From Alteromonas profundi (GTDB taxonomy: Bacteria > Pseudomonadota > Gammaproteobacteria > Enterobacterales > Alteromonadaceae), in the NCBI RefSeq assembly GCF_010500865.1, contig NZ_JAAAWN010000005.1:95772-159771 (forward strand): 64,000 nucleotides of DNA. The letters run 5' to 3'. Shown one piece after another: positions 26,023 to 36,500 of the stretch; position 1 is the stretch's first letter, and each line of letters begins with the position of its first letter. Both the position numbers and the translations under genes were made by a program. A model generated the notes under the pieces. It saw nothing but the letters and a program-made list of their open reading frames with translations, ran no database searches and was not told the origin of the DNA.

Positions 26023-29000
26023 ATGCGCTGGTATTGCGGAATTTTCTTTCTCCTTTTATTCACAATGAGCTTTTCCTCGTTGTCCTCTCCCCGACTCTTA
26101 AATCCGGTGTTTCAATCTCTCTCTACAAAAAATGGCCTTCCTCAAGATGTTGTTAACGACATAGTGGTAGATAAACAAGGGTTTGTTTGGATAGCTACCG
26201 ACGGGGGGCTGGTGCGATGGGATGGGGTTAGAAGTGTTGAAATAAAGGGGCCTAACGATATTCTCTTAAACGCCACCGTGAATAAGATAGCATTAGAGGG
26301 AAATAAAGCACTATGGGTGAGTACCTATTCATCCGGCGTTTTTCGCATCGATTTAGCCACCCAAGCCATCACTACTGCGTTAGAAAAACCGTATAGAAAT
26401 ATCCCTGATTGGATCCAAAATGTCGAAAGCTTTACATGGAACGGCAACAGTAAGCTCGTTATGGCGCTACAAGAAGAGGTAGTGCAATTTGATACCCGCA
26501 CGCAAACATTCTCCACGCTATACGCCTTCTCAGATGAAAAAATCAAAGCAAAACAAATTATCCGCTACGCAATGGTGATTGATGAGGTTCTTGTTGTTGC
26601 GACAACCAATGGAATAGAAGGAATTGACCTTTCTACTCCTGATAGTGGCGCGGTTGCAATAGATTATCTTGATGTTGAAAAAAGTGATGAAGATAGTCTG
26701 AATGCAAAATGGTTAATGCTTGATGAAAAAGACAGATTTTGGGTGGGTACAGTGAAAGGTTTATTCCACACCACTAAATCTGAACTCATAAATTTTGTAA
26801 AACATGGCGCGTTAGTTAGTTTTTTACAGGTAGTGGAAGCGCGCAATATATGGACGATGAAATCGGCAGGTGAAGATCGTTTTTGGCTAGGCACCAATAA
26901 GGGGCTTTACGAGTTAGCGTTAACCGAAGAAGGGTGGGAGAACCAACATATTTTGGAGCCCCATAATGGCCGTACCGAATTGTCGGATAAAAAAATTCGC
27001 AGTATTGCGGCGGATGATATGGGGAATTTGTGGTTAAGCTCAGTGTATGCTGGTGCGCTTTATTTCGGCGTTAAAAGTATTGATATCTACGCCATACAGA
27101 GCCGCTATAACAGCGCGGAAAAAGTACTAAGCGACAATACGGTGTGGGCCCTAGCCCAACGTGACAAAAATAGCCTATGGATAGGTACAGAAAATGGGCT
27201 CAACCATTATAATTTTTCTGCCAGGCAGTCTCAGCAATTTTTGGTTTCCGATGATGACGAGGTGATAGCTGGGGAGTCGATGATAAAGCATATTGTGCCT
27301 ATGGCCACGGGGCAGTTGTTTATTCAAACCGATGAAGGTATTCGGTTATTTGACCCCGACACCAGTACAGTAACGCTTCCGCCGGTTAGGCCGCCTTTTG
27401 ATAATACGCTATTTAATGAATGGCTGCCCAGTGTAGTGTCGGCCGGCCCTAATGCTATTTATTTTGTTAGCGGTGATGGGTTTTATCGCTACCATCTACA
27501 GCGCCATGAAATCACGCCCATTGAGCTCGATAAAAACGTGTTTGATGTGCATTTCTTCGTAGGCTTTTTAGGTCGTTCGGCTTACCACGATAATCGTATG
27601 CTGGTGGCTATGGAAGGGGGCGTGTGGCTGGTAGATATGGACACATTTGAACACGAACTGGTCTTTAGATTTAGCGAAAAACAGCGCTCCATAGGCCGTT
27701 CAGTATCTTCGTGGGCGATTGATGATAATAACGTACTTTGGTTAGGGTTTAGCGGCTATGGTTTGTATGGCATTGATGCAAATACATTTGAGCCACTTTA
27801 CGAACTCAATCAAACGAATTTGCTGATGTCTGATATAGTTTACGGGCTTCAAAAGGATGCAGAAGGTGCATTGTGGTTTAGTTCGCACAGTGGTATTCAC
27901 AAATATTCACCCGCTACCGCGCAAATTCATAACTTTATTTATGGTCGCGAACTCTCAGTGTCGGAATTTAACGAAGGCGCAGCGCTCACGTTGCGAGATG
28001 GCCGTCTCGCTTATGGTTCTACATCTGGCGTCGTCGTGTTTTCTCCCTTGCAAATTAGCCGAGCAAGCACCGAATTAGGGTTACTCTCAAGGCAAACCGC
28101 CATCACTGAACTCGCATTAGAAAGTCGCGTGTTATCACTACCGTTAACCAACTTAAACGGCCAACGAATAGAGCTTGACCATGAAGACCATGGGCTAACC
28201 GTCTATTTCTCAGCAATGACGATGAATCAGGCCGGTGGCGTTAAATTTCACTATAAGCTATTGAAAGACAATAAAGTGGTAAGCGAAGGGGTAACTGATG
28301 ATAACAAGGTTGCGTTAGCTAACCTTGAACCAGGCGATTATCGTTTTACCGTAGGTCCCACCCCAGGTAGCTTTGAATATACCGTTTTGCCGGCAGAAAT
28401 ATTTATATCTATGCCTTATGCTCCCTTATCATCCCCCTTGGCGTTTACTGTTTACATAGTAATAGCCGTACTTTTGTTGGTGGGATATCTATTGTCGAGA
28501 CAGCGTCAATTGTTCCGGCTGCAAAGTGCGCAAAAGCAGGTAATTCTGTTTAGCGATGCGTTTCGTCAAACCCGAGACTGGGTGATTATCTTAGATAAAA
28601 ATAAAGTCCCCGTGGCAGCTAACCCCGCATTTGAAACAGTGTTTGGCTTTAACGAACGTGAGCCACTACCTAAGCAGTTATCCCGCTTATTCACGCGCTA
28701 TCCTATGCTTCATAAGCATTTATTGGGGAACTTAACCCATTTAAAGGGGGGCGAGTTCTGGAAAGGTGAAGGCTCTGTAGAAGGCGCGGATGGTAAGCAA
28801 TACGATGTGCTAATTGAAATTACGGCAATCAGCGATGATAACCAAGAACTCGATCATTTTTTGCTTATTCTTTCTGACATTACAGAGCAGAAAAACGCAG
28901 AACGTAAGCTACTTAAAATTGCTAACTACGATAGCTTAACGGGCTTGGTAAACCGCAGCCTTCTCCTTGATAGGTTAGAACATGCCTTAGGTCATGCCCG

Positions 29001-30201
29001 TCAGCACCACCATCGCGTCGCGGTTATGTTTGTTGACCTAGACAGATTTAAAGGAATTAATGATTCGCTTGGCCACGACTACGGCGATAAATTACTCCGT
29101 GTTGTCGCCAATAGAATGAGGAATTTGGTTTCTGACAGCGGTACAGTGGCACGGCTTGGTGGCGATGAGTTTGTGATTGTTATTGAAGAAGTGGACGAAA
29201 CAGATGATTTGATTTCTTTCGTGGGGCAGCTAATTGAGTCGGTTGAAACCCCAATATCGTTGGCCAATGAAATGTTACGCATTTCGTGCAGTTTAGGCGT
29301 GGCTTTCTATCCAGATGATGCGAGCGAGGCCGCCGAGCTTATTAAACAAGCCGATGTAGCAATGTATATTGCTAAAAAAGATACATTAAATGGGTTCGCC
29401 TATTTCACGAAAGATATGAACGAGAAAGCAAAACAACGGCTTAATACCGAGAACCTCGTGAAACGGGCATACTCAGAAGCGTGTTTTTACAATGCCTATC
29501 AACCCATTGTTGATGCAGAAAATAAGCGGACGGTAGGGGTAGAGTTGTTGCTTAGAGGTACCCTTGATGATGCACCTTTGTATCCAGACGTATTTATTCC
29601 CATATTAGAGCAGCTTAGGTATATTATTGATGTTACCCGCCAGGCCTTACGCCGCGCCACCAGTGACTTGGCTCAGTGGTATGAACAAGGCTTTGATGGC
29701 TTTATATCGGTGAATCTATCAGCGCTGCACTTTAAAACTGAGCTTGATATTGACAGTGTAATAAAGTTGTTAAACGAATATAACTTGCCTAAAAAGGCCC
29801 TTCGCTTTGAAATTACCGAAGGCGTATTGATGGATGATAGTGATATAGCTTATCGCCAAATTAAACGCTTGGTCGACAATGGCTTTATTCTAGCATTGGA
29901 CGATTTCGGAACGGGGTATTCTTCGTTAAGTTACCTTAAACGATACCCATTGTCAGTGCTTAAAATAGATAAGAGTTTTGTGAACGAAGTGGCCCCAGGT
30001 AATGCTAATGATGCCCTCGTAAGCACCACTATTACATTGGCGAGTAGTTTGCATATGCATAGTGTAGCAGAGGGAGTAGAAACCCAAGCTCAGGCCGACT
30101 ATTTATTAGCCAAAGGTTGCCGCTATCACCAGGGTTATCTGTACGCAAAAGCCATGTCAAAAGACGCGGTTACCCCCCTACTGTTTAAACGCTGGAAGTA
30201 G
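26023..30201 (+). CDS. Two-component-propeller sensor with PAS, GGDEF and EAL domains
   Basis: A 1392-residue inner-membrane protein for cyclic di-GMP turnover. Signal peptide (about 1-23); periplasmic seven-bladed-propeller repeats (about 25-690; repeats of the type DxxGxLWxGT); a Y_Y_Y-like beta domain (about 710-795); a transmembrane helix at 807-823; a PAS domain (about 850-960); GGDEF with an intact motif at residues 1046-1050; and an EAL domain (about 1145-1390). The EAL signature is ELL (Glu1174), but downstream catalytic motifs (EITEGVLM, LDDFGTGYSSL, AEGVET) are kept. It senses a periplasmic signal, possibly a polysaccharide. Stands alone. Confidence 0.92.
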   Translation: MRWYCGIFFLLLFTMSFSSLSSPRLLNPVFQSLSTKNGLPQDVVNDIVVDKQGFVWIATDGGLVRWDGVRSVEIKGPNDILLNATVNKIALEGNKALWVSTYSSGVFRIDLATQAITTALEKPYRNIPDWIQNVESFTWNGNSKLVMALQEEVVQFDTRTQTFSTLYAFSDEKIKAKQIIRYAMVIDEVLVVATTNGIEGIDLSTPDSGAVAIDYLDVEKSDEDSLNAKWLMLDEKDRFWVGTVKGLFHTTKSELINFVKHGALVSFLQVVEARNIWTMKSAGEDRFWLGTNKGLYELALTEEGWENQHILEPHNGRTELSDKKIRSIAADDMGNLWLSSVYAGALYFGVKSIDIYAIQSRYNSAEKVLSDNTVWALAQRDKNSLWIGTENGLNHYNFSARQSQQFLVSDDDEVIAGESMIKHIVPMATGQLFIQTDEGIRLFDPDTSTVTLPPVRPPFDNTLFNEWLPSVVSAGPNAIYFVSGDGFYRYHLQRHEITPIELDKNVFDVHFFVGFLGRSAYHDNRMLVAMEGGVWLVDMDTFEHELVFRFSEKQRSIGRSVSSWAIDDNNVLWLGFSGYGLYGIDANTFEPLYELNQTNLLMSDIVYGLQKDAEGALWFSSHSGIHKYSPATAQIHNFIYGRELSVSEFNEGAALTLRDGRLAYGSTSGVVVFSPLQISRASTELGLLSRQTAITELALESRVLSLPLTNLNGQRIELDHEDHGLTVYFSAMTMNQAGGVKFHYKLLKDNKVVSEGVTDDNKVALANLEPGDYRFTVGPTPGSFEYTVLPAEIFISMPYAPLSSPLAFTVYIVIAVLLLVGYLLSRQRQLFRLQSAQKQVILFSDAFRQTRDWVIILDKNKVPVAANPAFETVFGFNEREPLPKQLSRLFTRYPMLHKHLLGNLTHLKGGEFWKGEGSVEGADGKQYDVLIEITAISDDNQELDHFLLILSDITEQKNAERKLLKIANYDSLTGLVNRSLLLDRLEHALGHARQHHHRVAVMFVDLDRFKGINDSLGHDYGDKLLRVVANRMRNLVSDSGTVARLGGDEFVIVIEEVDETDDLISFVGQLIESVETPISLANEMLRISCSLGVAFYPDDASEAAELIKQADVAMYIAKKDTLNGFAYFTKDMNEKAKQRLNTENLVKRAYSEACFYNAYQPIVDAENKRTVGVELLLRGTLDDAPLYPDVFIPILEQLRYIIDVTRQALRRATSDLAQWYEQGFDGFISVNLSALHFKTELDIDSVIKLLNEYNLPKKALRFEITEGVLMDDSDIAYRQIKRLVDNGFILALDDFGTGYSSLSYLKRYPLSVLKIDKSFVNEVAPGNANDALVSTTITLASSLHMHSVAEGVETQAQADYLLAKGCRYHQGYLYAKAMSKDAVTPLLFKRWK

Positions 30202-30238
30202 TATTAAGTTAACCTACAACTTGCCTTTTTCTGCTATA

Positions 30239-30268
30239 GATCAAGCCCTTTGAGTGATGGGCTTGATC
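30239..30268 (+). terminator. Hairpin after the GGDEF/EAL gene
   Basis: Perfect 10-base stem GATCAAGCCC / GGGCTTGATC with a ten-base loop, 38 bases after the stop codon. No T-run follows, so it may be a weak terminator or an mRNA-end stabiliser. Confidence 0.4.
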
Positions 30269-30343
30269 ATCAACATTTGAAAGCTTCATCTATAACAAAA
30301 TTAAATTCTGGCCGCTAAACCCCGCCATTCATCGCATTGAATG

Positions 30344-30357
30344 TAAACGTACGTTTA
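30344..30357. promoter_or_regulatory. 14-base palindrome upstream of the acyl-CoA synthetase gene
   Basis: Perfect palindrome TAAACGTACGTTTA, about 95 bases before the ATG. Size and symmetry fit an operator for a dimeric regulator, for example of the TetR class used for fatty acid genes. The regulator cannot be named. Confidence 0.4.
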
Positions 30358-30450
30358 AAAAGCTTGTCATTCAATTAAAAATAAGGCTTATTATAGTTCT
30401 GTGAAATGATTGTAAATATAAGCTACATTATAACAACATATGAGTGAATT

Positions 30451-32130
30451 ATGCCGCTAGATATGACAGCAAACGCAAACACGACGGAAGTGATAAAATC
30501 ACCATTGAGTATGCTTTACCAGTGGGAGCAAACCCGCGGGGATGAGATTTTTCTCTCTCAACCTGTAGATGGGGTGTACCACGACTATACGTGGAAGCAA
30601 GTGGCGAACCTTGCACGTCGCGTAGCGCGACGATTGGAAGAAATGGCGCTGCCTGAGGGCAGTCGCATTGGTATATTTTCAAAAAACTGTGCGGAATGGT
30701 TTATTACCGACTTGGCCATTATGATGGCGGGTCATATTTCAGTGCCTATTTTCTCTACCGCGGGGCCTGACACAATTGAGTATGTACTAAAGCATGCCGA
30801 TGTGAAGCTATTATTTGTAGGCAAGTTAGATAACACAGCGGAGCAAGTGGCTTCAATTCCTTCGCAGTACCACACTGTTGCTTTCCCTTACCCAGGGATA
30901 AAAACCACGCAGCAGTGGGACGGGTTTGTAGCCTGCGACCCTATCGACGCATCTCCTGTGCAAGACATGAATAGTACCATGACGATTATCTATACCTCGG
31001 GCAGTACAGGGCAGCCAAAAGGTGTAGTACACAGCTACTATTCTATTTGCTGGGCGGCACAAAAATCGTTAGATCAACTTAAAGTAGACGAAAATGATCG
31101 TTTGCTTAGCTATTTGCCTTTAGCGCATATAACGGAGCGCGTGCTAGTTGAATTAGCCAGTTACTACAGCGGTGGAAAAATTTACTTTGTAGAGTCACTT
31201 AATACTTTTCAGCGCGATGTGGTGCATTGTCAGCCCACATTATTCCTTTCTGTCCCCCGCCTTTGGACGAAGTTCCAAATGGGTGTACTCGCCAAGATGC
31301 CGCAGAATAAACTCGATCTTCTGCTCAAAATTCCTATCGTTAACAGCCTTGTTGCGAAAAAGATTCGCAAAGGGTTGGGTATCGATGAAGCTCGACTTTG
31401 GGCCAGCGGTTCCGCGCCTCTTGCGCCGGCGGTAATAGAATGGTTCGCGAAAATAGGCGTGAACATTTCTGAAGGTTGGGGAATGACCGAAAATAGTGCT
31501 TACGGTACCAGTAGTGTACCTTTTAGACACGACAAAATAGGGTGTATAGGTAAGCCCTACGAGGGGGTTGATATCCGTATCTCAGAGGAAGGCGAAATAC
31601 AGGTTAAAGCCCCGTGTAATATGCATGAATATTACCTTGAGCCAGAGAAGACCAAAGAGGTATTTACCGAAGATGGGTATTTACGTACCGGCGATAAAGG
31701 CGTTATTGATAATGATGGTTACGTTAAAATTACCGGTCGTTTGAAGGATATTTTTAAAACTGCAAAAGGTAAATACGTAGCGCCTGCGCCCATCGAAGGC
31801 AAGTTCATGGAAAACCCTATTGTAGAACAGGTGTGTGTAACAGGAAATAATTTGCCTCAACCGGTAGCGTTGCTTGTTCTCAGTGAAGAAGCGCAGAAAA
31901 AAGACAAAGCAGCCATAGAAGCAAGTTTGAAGAAAACCTTTGAAGCTATAAATGCGAAGCTTGAAAGTCACCAAGTTATGGACAGAGTAGTCATCATGAA
32001 AAACGAATGGAGCATTGAAAACGACTTACTGACCCCAACGCTAAAAGTTAAACGTCATATTCTTGAGTCTCGTTTTGACGATGTTATCCAAGGCGATTAT
32101 AGCGAAAAGCTTGTATGGGTAGATGCCTAG
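30451..32130 (+). CDS. AMP-dependent long-chain acyl-CoA synthetase
   Basis: A 559-residue adenylate-forming enzyme that activates fatty acids to acyl-CoA through acyl-AMP. The ATP/AMP motif YTSGSTGQPKGV lies at residues 181-192. LPLAHITERV, GWGMTE and YLRTGDKG with GRLKDIFKT complete the family motifs. It belongs to the FadD15-like group (also called long-chain-fatty-acid ligase, AMP-forming), peripheral to the inner membrane. The ribosome site is weak. Upstream is a 14-base palindrome that may be an operator, and a strong terminator follows. Substrate chain length is not deducible. Confidence 0.9.
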   Translation: MPLDMTANANTTEVIKSPLSMLYQWEQTRGDEIFLSQPVDGVYHDYTWKQVANLARRVARRLEEMALPEGSRIGIFSKNCAEWFITDLAIMMAGHISVPIFSTAGPDTIEYVLKHADVKLLFVGKLDNTAEQVASIPSQYHTVAFPYPGIKTTQQWDGFVACDPIDASPVQDMNSTMTIIYTSGSTGQPKGVVHSYYSICWAAQKSLDQLKVDENDRLLSYLPLAHITERVLVELASYYSGGKIYFVESLNTFQRDVVHCQPTLFLSVPRLWTKFQMGVLAKMPQNKLDLLLKIPIVNSLVAKKIRKGLGIDEARLWASGSAPLAPAVIEWFAKIGVNISEGWGMTENSAYGTSSVPFRHDKIGCIGKPYEGVDIRISEEGEIQVKAPCNMHEYYLEPEKTKEVFTEDGYLRTGDKGVIDNDGYVKITGRLKDIFKTAKGKYVAPAPIEGKFMENPIVEQVCVTGNNLPQPVALLVLSEEAQKKDKAAIEASLKKTFEAINAKLESHQVMDRVVIMKNEWSIENDLLTPTLKVKRHILESRFDDVIQGDYSEKLVWVDA

Positions 32131-32161
32131 CTACGCGCAATACGTTACGTTAAATACTTAA

Positions 32162-32195
32162 AAAAACGGCGTTGTTTAACAACGCCGTTTTTTTA
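32162..32195. terminator. Bidirectional rho-independent terminator
   Basis: Stem ACGGCGTTG / CAACGCCGT with a short loop, flanked by six A on one side and seven T on the other. It can end both the acyl-CoA synthetase gene and the convergent dUTPase gene. Confidence 0.88.
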
Positions 32196-32261
32196 TTCAA
32201 TAACTCTTTCGTTAAACCCGCGTCTTGCCAATAAACGTGGGAAGCGTGTTATCAGCGCATG

Positions 32262-32918
32262 CTATAGGGTAGGGTAGCGCTTCGCTAGGCCTTGGTATAC
32301 AAGGTCGCTAAACTCAGGTTTGGTTAAATCTAGTGCGTCCATTACTTCCACAAGATGTTCATTATCTTCACGACCTTGCCAAACTTTGACATAACTGCCT
32401 TCTTTATAGCCGTTGTCTTGACGGAAAAAATTAAGCACATTTTTGCCCACATATTGACGGTATAGCTCATCGGCAGACATTTCACATTGACGAACAATAG
32501 TCATAAACAAAGGTACGCTAAAGCGTTTTGCGGCACATAAGCCTGTCATTAATTCTAAATTGTCTAAAAGTGACTGTTGCTCTGCATCATAGTCTTTACC
32601 ATCGAAGGAAACCTGGGTGATACCGCTGGCTAATTGTGCAGCAATACTTTGGGCAGAGGCTGAGACATCACCTTTAAAGTCAATGATGCAGGCACTCAGC
32701 GCAAAATGCCAAATATCCACTAACTCCATTTGCAATTGCGGTAAGTCTTTGTGCTGGGCTTTCCACCATTTCCAACCGTGATGTTCAATAGCTTCAACAG
32801 ATTCCACCATGGCTGCGCGCAAATAGCCATAGCCCGCGTTCAACCAATCTGGGTTCACTTTGGTGTTCATTTTATCTTGAAGAGATAGCATAGTTGCTAG
32901 CTGTTGTTGCGTTAACAT
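32262..32918 (-). CDS. Dimeric all-alpha dUTP diphosphatase (dUTPase_2)
   Basis: A 218-residue all-helical nucleotide pyrophosphatase that hydrolyses dUTP to dUMP, keeping uracil out of DNA and supplying dTMP synthesis. The metal-binding pairs ESVEAIEH and ELVDIWHF (ExxE and ExxD) and the HGWKWWKAQ loop mark the dimeric dUTPase (MazG-related) class, unrelated to trimeric Dut. Start set at the ATG at 32918 with CAGGAG seven bases upstream; eight earlier codons are open. Single gene, convergent with the acyl-CoA synthetase gene. Confidence 0.88.
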   Translation of the reverse strand: MLTQQQLATMLSLQDKMNTKVNPDWLNAGYGYLRAAMVESVEAIEHHGWKWWKAQHKDLPQLQMELVDIWHFALSACIIDFKGDVSASAQSIAAQLASGITQVSFDGKDYDAEQQSLLDNLELMTGLCAAKRFSVPLFMTIVRQCEMSADELYRQYVGKNVLNFFRQDNGYKEGSYVKVWQGREDNEHLVEVMDALDLTKPEFSDLVYQGLAKRYPTL

Positions 32919-33180
32919 TGGCGCTCCTGACTGCGGGGGCAAAGAGAAAATTTAGCCCGAAATTGTACTGGAATGACAGGGCAACGAAAACTGTTATTTA
33001 TGCAAATTGGCGTGCGCGTACTAGGTATTACTCAACCCCTATAGCCGTCTTTACAAAGCGCTTAGTGATGGTGCACTTGCACCACACTAATACGAAAAGC
33101 CGGATTATACGTTTTCCCTTAATAGTTAACCTATTGAAATTATTGAAAATAAGTTTTGGCATTCTATCTGCAAAATAGCT
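32919..33180. other. Non-coding region upstream of the dUTPase gene
   Basis: No gene visible. It contains a perfect 7-2-7 inverted repeat, TGGTGCA-CT-TGCACCA at 33069-33084, of operator size. The promoter of the dUTPase gene must lie here. Confidence 0.4.
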
Positions 33181-33314
33181 TGTGTTAACTGTGCTAGGTA
33201 GTAGCGTTAACATGGAGCGGCGCCAGGCAACGTCGATTCATGTTGTTACTGCGGGGCCCGTAAACCTTACCCGTACAGATTTTTCGTGTCCTGAGGTCTG
33301 TATGGGTTTTTTTT
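33181..33314 (+). ncRNA. Candidate small RNA or leader ending in a terminator
   Basis: No ORF covers this stretch, yet it ends in a convincing terminator and contains a second pairing upstream: AACATG (33209-33214) with CATGTT (33239-33244), extended by GTAG / CTGC. The GC content rises here compared with the bases before it. It is not recognisable as 6S, 4.5S, RNase P or tmRNA. It could be an independent small RNA, or the attenuated leader of recC, which begins 233 bases further on. The 5' boundary is a guess. Confidence 0.4.
33269..33314 (+). terminator. Rho-independent terminator without an upstream gene
   Basis: Stem ACCCGTACAGA / TCTGTATGGGT (11 pairs, one G-T) with a 17-base loop, followed by a run of eight T at 33307-33314. 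The nearest plus-strand gene upstream ended more than 1.1 kb earlier. Confidence 0.65.
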
Positions 33315-33546
33315 GAATTTTTCTCGTCCCTTCACATTTCTATCCTGTTTCTCGTTTTATTTTCCTTAGCTTCTGTCACTTTAAACAGCTTAGTTGCGTC
33401 GCTTATCGTTTGTGCAATATGTTCATATAGCAAATAAAATACTTAACACCACGGCTGATTAAGATACACTAAATTAAGTGAATTTAGCGGCGGTTGTCTG
33501 TATTCCACTCAACTGCTAAACGCTCGCCACATAAAGGATTTCTCGA

Positions 33547-36500
33547 TTGCTAGCGCTATACCCATCTAATAAATTAGAACATCTAAGCTTCCTACTTACC
33601 ACACTGTTAACACAACAGCCCACAGCCGTATTTACACCAGAAACCATACTGGTAGAAAGCCCAGGTATGCAGCATTGGGTAAGTATGCAACTTGCCCACG
33701 AGCAAGGGGTAGCAATGAACATCGATTTTCCGCTGCCAGTTCGTTTTATGTGGAATACCGCTCGAACCGTATTAGGAAGTGACAGTGTTCCTAGACAATC
33801 ACCCTATCGACGCGAAGTACTAATGTGGCGTATCGATGCTATTTTACAAGATGAATCTGTGATGTCTGCACCGACCTTTGAACAGGTTAATCGTTACTGG
33901 GTAGGGGCAGGGAGTGAGCAAGAGCAAGGCGTACAACGTCTACAGTTGGCAACGGCCTTAGCCGACGTGTATGAACAATATCTACTGTATCGACCAGACT
34001 GGCTATTCGCCTGGGAAAACAATGCTCACGTCGTGGGTGATGCCATGGAAGTTTGGCAAAGTGAAATTTGGCGGCTACTGGTAAAAGAGCAGCCGTTACA
34101 TCCCGCTCGTCTTCATCAATTGACCTTAGAGGCACTTGAGGCGGGGCACATTCCTAACAACTTGCCGTCCAGAGTAGTGGTGTTTGCTATCAATACTATG
34201 GCACCGCAGTTAATTGCATTTTTTGATGCGCTTGCCCAACATATAGACATCCATATATTCCACTTAAACCCCAGTGTAAATTACTGGGGAGATGCAAAAA
34301 GTGACAGTGAGTTAGCCAAACAACTACGTTTGGAAGGCATCGAAAAGTGGATGGCGCAGGAACAAAGTAACCCCTTATTAGGTAACCTAGGAAAACAGGG
34401 GCGAGAGTTATTTAATCTTCTCACTGAATTAGAGAGCTTTGAAGTAAGCGCATTTGACGCCCCAGAGCATGAGAGCGAGGATAGGGATGGGCCGCATACA
34501 CGCTCGTTACTTAGCTATATTCATCGCGATATTTTACACGCTGAGCCGGCGCAGGCGCTTTTACCCCATCAAATAGTACAAGAGGATGACAGCATCGCTG
34601 TGATGTGCACACACTCGGCATTACGCGAGGTGCAGGTGCTGCATGATCACTTATTGCACTGGCTGTCACAAGACAGTAGCCGTACACCTTCAGATATTTT
34701 GGTTATGTGCCCCGCTATAGAAAACTACGCGCCATTTGTTGATGCTGTGTTTCACCGCGTAGGCACCAAAGCCCTTCATAACGCGGGCACAACCCGATTA
34801 CCGTGTTCTATAGCCGACAGAAGCCCCATGGACGCGGAGCCTTTGATTGCCGCCTATATGGCGTTACTGCAACTACCCGATAGCCGCTTCGGGGTGTCGG
34901 ATATTATGGATTATTTGCAGCTAGATGCGGTGCAAAAACGGTTTAAGGTCTCCCAAGACGATATTGACCAAATGATAGTATGGCTAAAACAAGCCCATAT
35001 TCACTGGGGGCTTAATAGCCAGCACAAAGCGGCGATTTCCGAAGGGGTTACGGCAGATGATACTTACAGTTGGTGGTGGGGCATTCGGCGTTTACTAACC
35101 GGTATGCTAGCGCCTGATAGTGAAATGATTGTTAACGACCTGCTTACTATCCCGGATGTGGAAGGGCAAAGCACGCTCACCCTTGGAAAAATGGTAGAGG
35201 TTATTGATCTCTTAGGACAGTTTGCGCATGGGTTAACCACCCCTCGCACCCCTGCTAAGTGGGCAGACGATTTACTGGAATTACGAGACGCCTGCTTTAT
35301 GCCAACCCAGGAACAGGAACGAAGCTGGGAGCTCATCGCTAAGGTAGCCGCAGATTTAGCCGCTCGCTGTCATGAAGCTGGGTATGAGAACGAGCTTAGC
35401 CTTCGCCAGGTAAGAGAGTTATTGCTTAACCGTTTTTCATCGCCGGACGCGGGGAACCACTTTATGACAGGGCAGGTCACGGTATGCTCAATGCTTCCCA
35501 TGCGTAGTATTCCGTTTAAAAAGGTATGCATACTAGGTTTAAATGATAGTGAGTTTCCTCGCAAATCTACCCCTTTGGGCCTCGACCTCATGGCTGGTCC
35601 GGCGCGACGGGTAGGTGATCGGTCCCGTCGCTTAGAAGACAGGTATCTGTTTTTAGAAGCCATTATTTCTACCCGAGAGAGCCTATACCTAAGTTATCAA
35701 GGTAACGATGTAAAAAATAACAGCGAGCGACAGCCCTCCTTAGTATTGGCTGAATTTCTAGATATGCTAAGCACCGGCTATCAGGTGGATATACAGCGTT
35801 ATTTAACCCATGCCCCTTTGCATCCGTTCAGTGAAAATGCGTTCTCTGGCGCACTACCTAGCTATGAAAACGGTTGGCTGAGGCTCGCACAGGTGCTAAG
35901 AGAGGCCAAGCAAAGTAGCAACGCAGAAAGTAACGATAAACAAGCAGCATCGCATGCGCCAACGCACCACAATATTTCTGACGGCGCTGAGATACTTGGT
36001 ACTTCAGTGGAGCTGAATGACGCACACAATGCCAAGGATACACGCTTATCGGCCATGCAGGTGGCAAGGGCTTTTAGTGACCCCTTAGAATACTTTTCTA
36101 TTCAGCGCCTAGGTGTGAACTTGTCACAATCTTTTACCCTGTTGGAAAATAGTGAGCCGTTTGAAACCAACGCGTTGGTGCGTTATCAGGTACTTGATGC
36201 ACTCTTTGCTGCCCCTAATACACGTGCCAGTGCTACTACTTCATCCAGCTTCGGCGAACAAGTGATTGAATTTGCGGCTATGCGCGGTGATATTCCTAAC
36301 AACCCAGTAGCAAAAGAAGAGCTGGAAATGTGGAAAGAGGGGGCGTTAGCATTGACGCAAGCCATGGGGCCTTATGATGCGACACCGAAAACGGCAAGCT
36401 TTACAGGAAAATACATTACCTTTACCGCCAGCGCATTTGAATGTTCTGAAAGTTTGGCTGCGCTTTGTGCCGGAAAGATTAACGATATACGTGCGCTAGG

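Noticed and set aside
32940-33270. tRNA gene in the long gap before recC
   Set aside because: No T-loop GTTCRA motif and no cloverleaf could be assembled; the terminator there is better explained as the end of an unknown RNA or leader.
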